From contig JAMONQ010000106.1 in assembly GCA_027065635.1 (NCBI GenBank), forward strand, positions 1-9,639: a stretch of 9,639 nucleotides of DNA, given 5' to 3'. This document shows positions 6,329 through 9,639 of the stretch, in pieces (position 1 is the first letter of the stretch; every line of letters begins with the position of its first letter). The notes beneath the pieces are model-generated. The model did no database searches, was not told where the DNA came from, and saw nothing but the letters and a program-made list of their open reading frames with translations. This stretch comes from Campylobacterales bacterium (GTDB lineage Bacteria; Campylobacterota; Campylobacteria; Campylobacterales; Hydrogenimonadaceae). The position numbers and the translations under genes were made by a program.

Positions 6329-6965
6329 ATCCGACCCCCCTTTCGGTTACTATCTGCGGCACATACTTTCTAAGTATCTTGATATAGCTTCTAAGCGTCG
6401 CATCCGTCGGAGCCTCGTCATAACTCCAGATGTTTTGGATCAGCTCCTCTCTTGAGACGATACGCCCCCTGTTTCTAAAAAGATATTGCAGTATCTTCGA
6501 TGCCTTAGGGGTCAAAGAGACAACTTCGCCGTTGATAAAGAGCCTGTGTGAGCCGGGATCGAACTCGACACCGCCGCACAAGGGGAGAGGCTCTGCGCGT
6601 TGTAGGCCGTAAAGACGTACGATATGTGAAATTCTCGCATCGAGCTCTTCGAATTCGAAAGGCTTTTTTATATAGTCGTCGCATCCGATATCGAATCCCT
6701 CTTTCAAGTCGGCACTGCTGTTTTTCGCCGTTATCATTACAGCGGGGGTAAAATCTTTGCGCTTGCGCATCGACTCCAAAAGCTCGAAACCGCCGATACC
6801 AGGAACATTTACATCGAGTAACAGCAGATCGAACTTTTGCGAGAGTATCGCCTCCTCCGCACGCTCGCCGTCCAGGAAATGCTTTACATCGTATCCGCTC
6901 TCTTCAAGATGCTCGACAATCAGCCTGGCAAGGAGCGGATCGTCTTCCAGTAATAAGATTTTCAT
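6309..6965 (-). CDS. OmpR/PhoB-family response regulator
   Basis: This encodes a 218-residue two-domain transcription factor. The receiver domain (1-120) has the acidic pair D8/D9, phospho-acceptor D51 in LLLLDVNVPG, T79 in VMITAK, and the conserved lysine K101 in DDYIKKPF. The C-terminal winged helix (about 128-218) contains LTPKASKILQYL, the GRIVSREELIQNIW helix, the recognition-helix segment DATLRSYIKILRKY, and the wing RGVGYGF. All key residues are present. The partner is the kinase immediately downstream, with a 20-nt overlap. No Shine-Dalgarno precedes the ATG; an extended -10 ends 6 nt upstream. Its likely targets are its own promoter and the convergent lipoprotein operon, by inference from the direct repeat at 4048-4066. 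Confidence 0.95.
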   Translation of the reverse strand: MKILLLEDDPLLARLIVEHLEESGYDVKHFLDGERAEEAILSQKFDLLLLDVNVPGIGGFELLESMRKRKDFTPAVMITAKNSSADLKEGFDIGCDDYIKKPFEFEELDARISHIVRLYGLQRAEPLPLCGGVEFDPGSHRLFINGEVVSLTPKASKILQYLFRNRGRIVSREELIQNIWSYDEAPTDATLRSYIKILRKYVPQIVTERGVGYGFEPL

Positions 6966-6971
6966 ATTTTG

Positions 6972-6980
6972 ATTCTATCA
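6972..6980 (-). promoter_or_regulatory. Extended -10 promoter of the response regulator-kinase operon
   Basis: The minus strand reads TGATAGAAT, an extended -10 (TGn plus a near-consensus hexamer), ending 6 nt before the ATG at 6965. Standard spacing puts +1 at the A of the ATG. The 88-nt gap 6966-7053 holds this promoter and a pair of imperfect 9-bp repeats (6991-7008), but no convincing terminator for the upstream GGDEF/EAL gene. Confidence 0.5.
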
Positions 6981-6990
6981 CAAAGAAGAG

Positions 6991-7008
6991 ATTTGCCGAA
7001 TATGCCGC
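6991..7008 (-). repeat. Imperfect 9-bp tandem repeat over the -35 region of the regulator promoter
   Basis: On the plus strand ATTTGCCGA (6991-6999) is followed directly by ATATGCCGC (7000-7008), 7 of 9 positions identical. It lies about 26-43 nt upstream of the predicted transcription start and could be an operator half-site pair. The 9-bp period is not the 11 bp typical of OmpR/PhoB sites, so this is weak. Confidence 0.25.
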
Positions 7009-7053
7009 TCGTCTCACTTCCGCTGGCATCAAGAGATCGACCTTGTACAAAAA

Positions 7054-9048
7054 TCAATCTCTGCGACACTCCTTTACAACCGGTTCCGGTCTTCCTATAT
7101 AGTAGCCTTGCAGATAGTCTATCCCGAGCTCCGCACACATATCCGCAATTTCTTTACTAGCAACATACTCAGCTATCGTCCCTATTCCGAGTTTTTTCGC
7201 AAAGCTCACGATGCTCTCTACAAGCATTTTCGAATCTTTATCCGTAACGAGATAGCGAATCAGTGAAGCGTCTATCTTGTAGTAGTCGACTTTCATTTTC
7301 AGCAGGTAATGGAAATTCGAGTATCCGTTACCGAAATCGTCGATGGCTATTTTGGCGCCAAAACTGTGAACTTTGGCTATAAACTCGTTTATAAGAGCGA
7401 AATCGGATATCTCTTCGGACTCAAGTATCTCAAACATGACACGCTCGGGATTGGGATAGTCGCTCAACGCTTTGTATATATGTTCACGGCAGAGAGGATC
7501 TTTTATATCGTTCATGGAGAGATTCAGCGAAAAGCTACAGCTGCAGTTTTTAAAATATTCAAAAGCCTCTTCGATCATGATCTGGGTGATATTGGCATAC
7601 AACCGACTGTTGAGCGCCACCTCCAAAAACTCGTCCGGAAGATGGGTATGGCCGTTTTTATCGATCAGTCTCACCAGTACTTCATACTTGTGCACACTCA
7701 TATCCTTGACAGAGGCTATCGGCTGAAAATAGGGCACTATCCTTTTCGCCTCTATCGCCTCCTCTATCTCTCTTTTCCAGCGTATATGGCGCTTGTAGTC
7801 GGCTTCGAGTTCAGTCGAGTTGCGATAGTACTCGAATAGCTTTTTCCTCTTTTTAGCGGCATTCAGCGCGACCGAAGCTTTCTCTATGAGTCTCTCGGTA
7901 TGATTTTCCACCACGCCGCCCGTTACGGTTATTCGCAGCCCTTCAAGCTCCTTGCTCTCGAAAGTGATTCGGTGAAGCTCTCCTATTATCTCTTCAATCT
8001 TTTTCGGATCGCACTGCGAATACCCCACTATCGCAAACTCGCTGCCCCCTATTCTGTAAAGCTTCGTATCGGGAGGAATGATCTTTTTCAGGTTCTTTGC
8101 TATATCTTTCAGTACCCTGTCACCCAGCTCGAAGCCGTAGTAGTCATTCAGCTCCTTGAAGCGGTCAATATTCAGAAGCAGCATCGAAGCCGGCCTCTTC
8201 TGTTCCAGGTCGCTCTGCAACCGGTAGATATTTCCCAGTTTCGTCAAAGGATCTATAAAAAACGATGCCAGCAGCTTGTCGTAGTAGAACTTGATCCTGG
8301 AGATCATGGAATTGAAGGAGTGTTCCAGAGTTTTTATCTCCTTACAGTCGCTTTCGACACTGATCTTGCTGTCGAGGCCGCTGTCATCCTTGATGTTCGA
8401 TATCTGTTCGCTAAGCTGCGTAAGAGGAATGACGAGTCTTCTGTCAAAAACCCAGTAGAAAAAGGCGAAAAAGAGAAGAAGAAATATCGAAAGTGTAAGA
8501 ATGAAATAGAATATCATCTGATCCAAAGATAGAATTATCTGCTGTGCCGGCATTCTTATATCTATGACACCGTTGACGTCTCCGGCTTTTGCATTCTGGT
8601 GACACGGCAGACAGCGCTCCTCCACCCTGATAGGGTAGAGATATCGTATGGCGTTTTGATCATCTATTCGTATGATCTCCTCTCCGGCCATAGCTCTCTT
8701 AAGAAGAGGATCGCTTGCGACTTTTTGCGCATCTTTCGGGACGGTACCGTATATCTCTTCGACGATTTGACTACGGTACGTACTTATCTGCATTCCGGGA
8801 CGGGTGGTATTGAGCCTTTTTAGTATCTTGTTTATATCCTCCTTGCTCCACCCCTCCTGCATCTTCGTATAGAGGTTCTCGAACACCAGTTCGCTGCTAT
8901 GTCTGGCATCCTCTATCGCCAGCTCCGTAAGGGCCTGCCGCTTCAGGTAGAAGCCCACAACCAGCTCGAGCAGAAGGCTGATAAGCAAAAAGATGCCGAT
9001 CGTATTGAGCATATGCCGGCGAATGGTGACGAGCTTTTCCTTTGACAT
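7054..9048 (-). CDS. Membrane haem-c sensor GGDEF/EAL protein, probable c-di-GMP phosphodiesterase
   Basis: This encodes a 664-residue protein. TM1 is at about 14-34 and a periplasmic domain spans about 35-177, ending in RCLPCHQNAKAGDVNGVIDI. C146-L-P-C149-H150 is a c-type haem attachment motif, resembling Tll0287-like (DUF3365) haem sensors. TM2 (178-200) and a HAMP-like linker follow. The GGDEF domain (about 262-405) has a degenerate GGSEF (334-338): the metal-binding acidic third residue is Ser, and no RxxD inhibitory site is seen, so cyclase activity is doubtful. The EAL domain (about 425-655) has EVL (E456), N509, E540, D570/D571 in DDFGNGYS, K591, E627 and Q647, so hydrolysis of c-di-GMP looks possible; the second Glu of the usual EGVE is Ala630. 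It starts 24 nt after the RND gene, without a Shine-Dalgarno. Confidence 0.93.
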   Translation of the reverse strand: MSKEKLVTIRRHMLNTIGIFLLISLLLELVVGFYLKRQALTELAIEDARHSSELVFENLYTKMQEGWSKEDINKILKRLNTTRPGMQISTYRSQIVEEIYGTVPKDAQKVASDPLLKRAMAGEEIIRIDDQNAIRYLYPIRVEERCLPCHQNAKAGDVNGVIDIRMPAQQIILSLDQMIFYFILTLSIFLLLFFAFFYWVFDRRLVIPLTQLSEQISNIKDDSGLDSKISVESDCKEIKTLEHSFNSMISRIKFYYDKLLASFFIDPLTKLGNIYRLQSDLEQKRPASMLLLNIDRFKELNDYYGFELGDRVLKDIAKNLKKIIPPDTKLYRIGGSEFAIVGYSQCDPKKIEEIIGELHRITFESKELEGLRITVTGGVVENHTERLIEKASVALNAAKKRKKLFEYYRNSTELEADYKRHIRWKREIEEAIEAKRIVPYFQPIASVKDMSVHKYEVLVRLIDKNGHTHLPDEFLEVALNSRLYANITQIMIEEAFEYFKNCSCSFSLNLSMNDIKDPLCREHIYKALSDYPNPERVMFEILESEEISDFALINEFIAKVHSFGAKIAIDDFGNGYSNFHYLLKMKVDYYKIDASLIRYLVTDKDSKMLVESIVSFAKKLGIGTIAEYVASKEIADMCAELGIDYLQGYYIGRPEPVVKECRRD

Positions 9049-9054
9049 GAAAAA

Positions 9055-9060
9055 ATTATA
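9055..9060 (-). promoter_or_regulatory. -10 box of the GGDEF/EAL gene
   Basis: A perfect TATAAT on the minus strand lies in the 24-nt gap after the RND stop codon. It ends 6 nt before the ATG, so +1 would coincide with the A of the ATG at 9048. No Shine-Dalgarno is visible. The -35 region falls inside the end of the RND gene and is weak. The gene may also be read from upstream. Confidence 0.5.
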
Positions 9061-9072
9061 GCGAAACTCTAA

Positions 9073-9639
9073 TCAAACCGTCTCATTACGATCTTTTACG
9101 AACCTCCTGTAAAGCATTGGCAATAGCACCAGCGTCAATGCGGTAGAGGTGATCAGCCCGCAGATAACCACTATGGCCAGAGGTTTTTGAATCTCCGACC
9201 CTGGACCTGTGGCAAAAAGCATCGGAACCAGAGAAAGAGCGGCGATGGAGGCTGTCATCATAACAGGTCTTAGCCTCCTTTTGGCTCCCTCTACCACCAC
9301 CTGTGAAATTGGAAGCTTCTGTGCCAGCTCGTTGAAGTAGCTGATCATTACCACACCGTTGAGTACCGCGATACCAAGTAGCGCAATGAAACCGACAGAG
9401 GCCGGTACGGAGAGGTAGCTCTTGGTAAGATAGAGACCGAATATCCCTCCGACCATCGCAAGCGGAATCGTAGTAAAGATAATTGCGCTTTGCAATACGG
9501 AGCGGAATGTCATATACAAAATCATGAATATCAGTACCAGTGCGATCGGTACGACGATAGAGAGACGCTTCATCGTCGCCTGCTGGTTTTTGAACTGTCC
9601 TCCGTATGTGACGGAGTATCCGGTCGGCATCTTGACCTC
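9073..9639 (-). CDS. CusA/CzcA-type RND efflux pump, C-terminal part
   Basis: These are the C-terminal 188 residues of a heavy-metal-efflux RND inner-membrane transporter, a proton-driven pump that works with a periplasmic adaptor and an outer-membrane channel. The reading frame is open to the window edge: EVK precedes MPTGYSVTYGGQFKNQ, so the Met at 9630 is internal. Five membrane helices are seen, corresponding to TM8-TM12, with family hallmarks GGIFGLYL, SVGFIALLGIAVLNGVVMISY, RLRPVMMTASIAALSLVPM and GSEIQKPLAIVVICGLITS. The conserved GFIALLGIAVLNGV and RLRPVMMTA segments are shared by CusA and CzcA. Metal specificity cannot be read from this part. The stop is 24 nt before the GGDEF/EAL gene, on the same strand. 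Confidence 0.9.
   Translation of the reverse strand, partial: EVKMPTGYSVTYGGQFKNQQATMKRLSIVVPIALVLIFMILYMTFRSVLQSAIIFTTIPLAMVGGIFGLYLTKSYLSVPASVGFIALLGIAVLNGVVMISYFNELAQKLPISQVVVEGAKRRLRPVMMTASIAALSLVPMLFATGPGSEIQKPLAIVVICGLITSTALTLVLLPMLYRRFVKDRNETV

Noticed and set aside
7031..7067. Possible terminator hairpin after the GGDEF/EAL gene (AGAGAT and ATCTCT arms)
   Set aside because: The arms are only 6 bp with a loop of about 20 nt, there is no following U-tract, and the left arm lies partly in the coding end.
7309..8532. Long plus-strand open frames opposite the GGDEF/EAL gene
   Set aside because: They are antisense to a protein with continuous domain motifs, show no recognisable motifs and have no ribosome sites.
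9061..9085. GTTT repeated 11 bp apart upstream of the GGDEF/EAL -10
   Set aside because: Only four bases match, and the distance to the -10 (3 nt) differs from the lipoprotein promoter (12 nt), so it is likely chance.

Overview
This window looks like a piece of a Campylobacterota (former Epsilonproteobacteria) chromosome. The main reason is the minus-strand gene order fmt - birA - parA - parB - atpF', which is characteristic of that phylum: chromosome partitioning genes lie directly upstream of the ATP synthase operon, and the ATP synthase has a separate b' subunit. A biotin ligase without its DNA-binding domain, and a multidomain c-di-GMP sensor with a periplasmic c-type haem motif, also suit free-living (for example vent or sediment) members. 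I cannot name a genus from the sequence alone.

Layout. Positions 1-199 (minus) hold the start of atpF', cut by the window edge. Positions 332-3524 (minus) are a tightly packed housekeeping operon read fmt, birA, parA, parB, with overlaps of 20 and 4 nt and a 10-nt gap; fmt starts with GTG and birA with TTG. Positions 3525-3664 are a divergent intergenic region with a -10-like box facing each way. Position 3665 begins a small plus-strand cupin gene. Positions 4091-5178 (plus) are two translationally coupled DUF4136-type lipoprotein genes. They run tail-to-tail into a two-component system on the minus strand: histidine kinase 5135-6328 and OmpR/PhoB-type regulator 6309-6965. Positions 7054-9048 (minus) encode a membrane GGDEF/EAL protein with a periplasmic CxxCH. 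Positions 9073-9639 (minus) are the C-terminal part of a heavy-metal-type (CusA/CzcA) RND pump, cut by the window edge. No intergenic stretch exceeds 300 bases. I saw no tRNA, rRNA, CRISPR array, insertion sequence or convincing intrinsic terminator.

How it may work together. The most interesting part is 4048-6965. The lipoprotein promoter has a perfect TATAAT but no recognisable -35. In place of the -35 it carries two identical 8-bp words spaced exactly 11 bp apart, the layout expected for binding by an OmpR/PhoB-class regulator, and such a regulator is encoded at the far side of the convergent locus. This suggests an envelope-stress or envelope-sensing module: kinase and regulator controlling a pair of surface lipoproteins. 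In addition, three first-in-unit genes (lipoprotein 1, the response regulator and the GGDEF/EAL gene) each have a -10 box ending 6-7 nt before the ATG and no Shine-Dalgarno, which predicts leaderless mRNAs. Genes inside operons, and the cupin gene, mostly have visible ribosome sites. Functional links are inference; gene identities rest on motifs visible in the translations.
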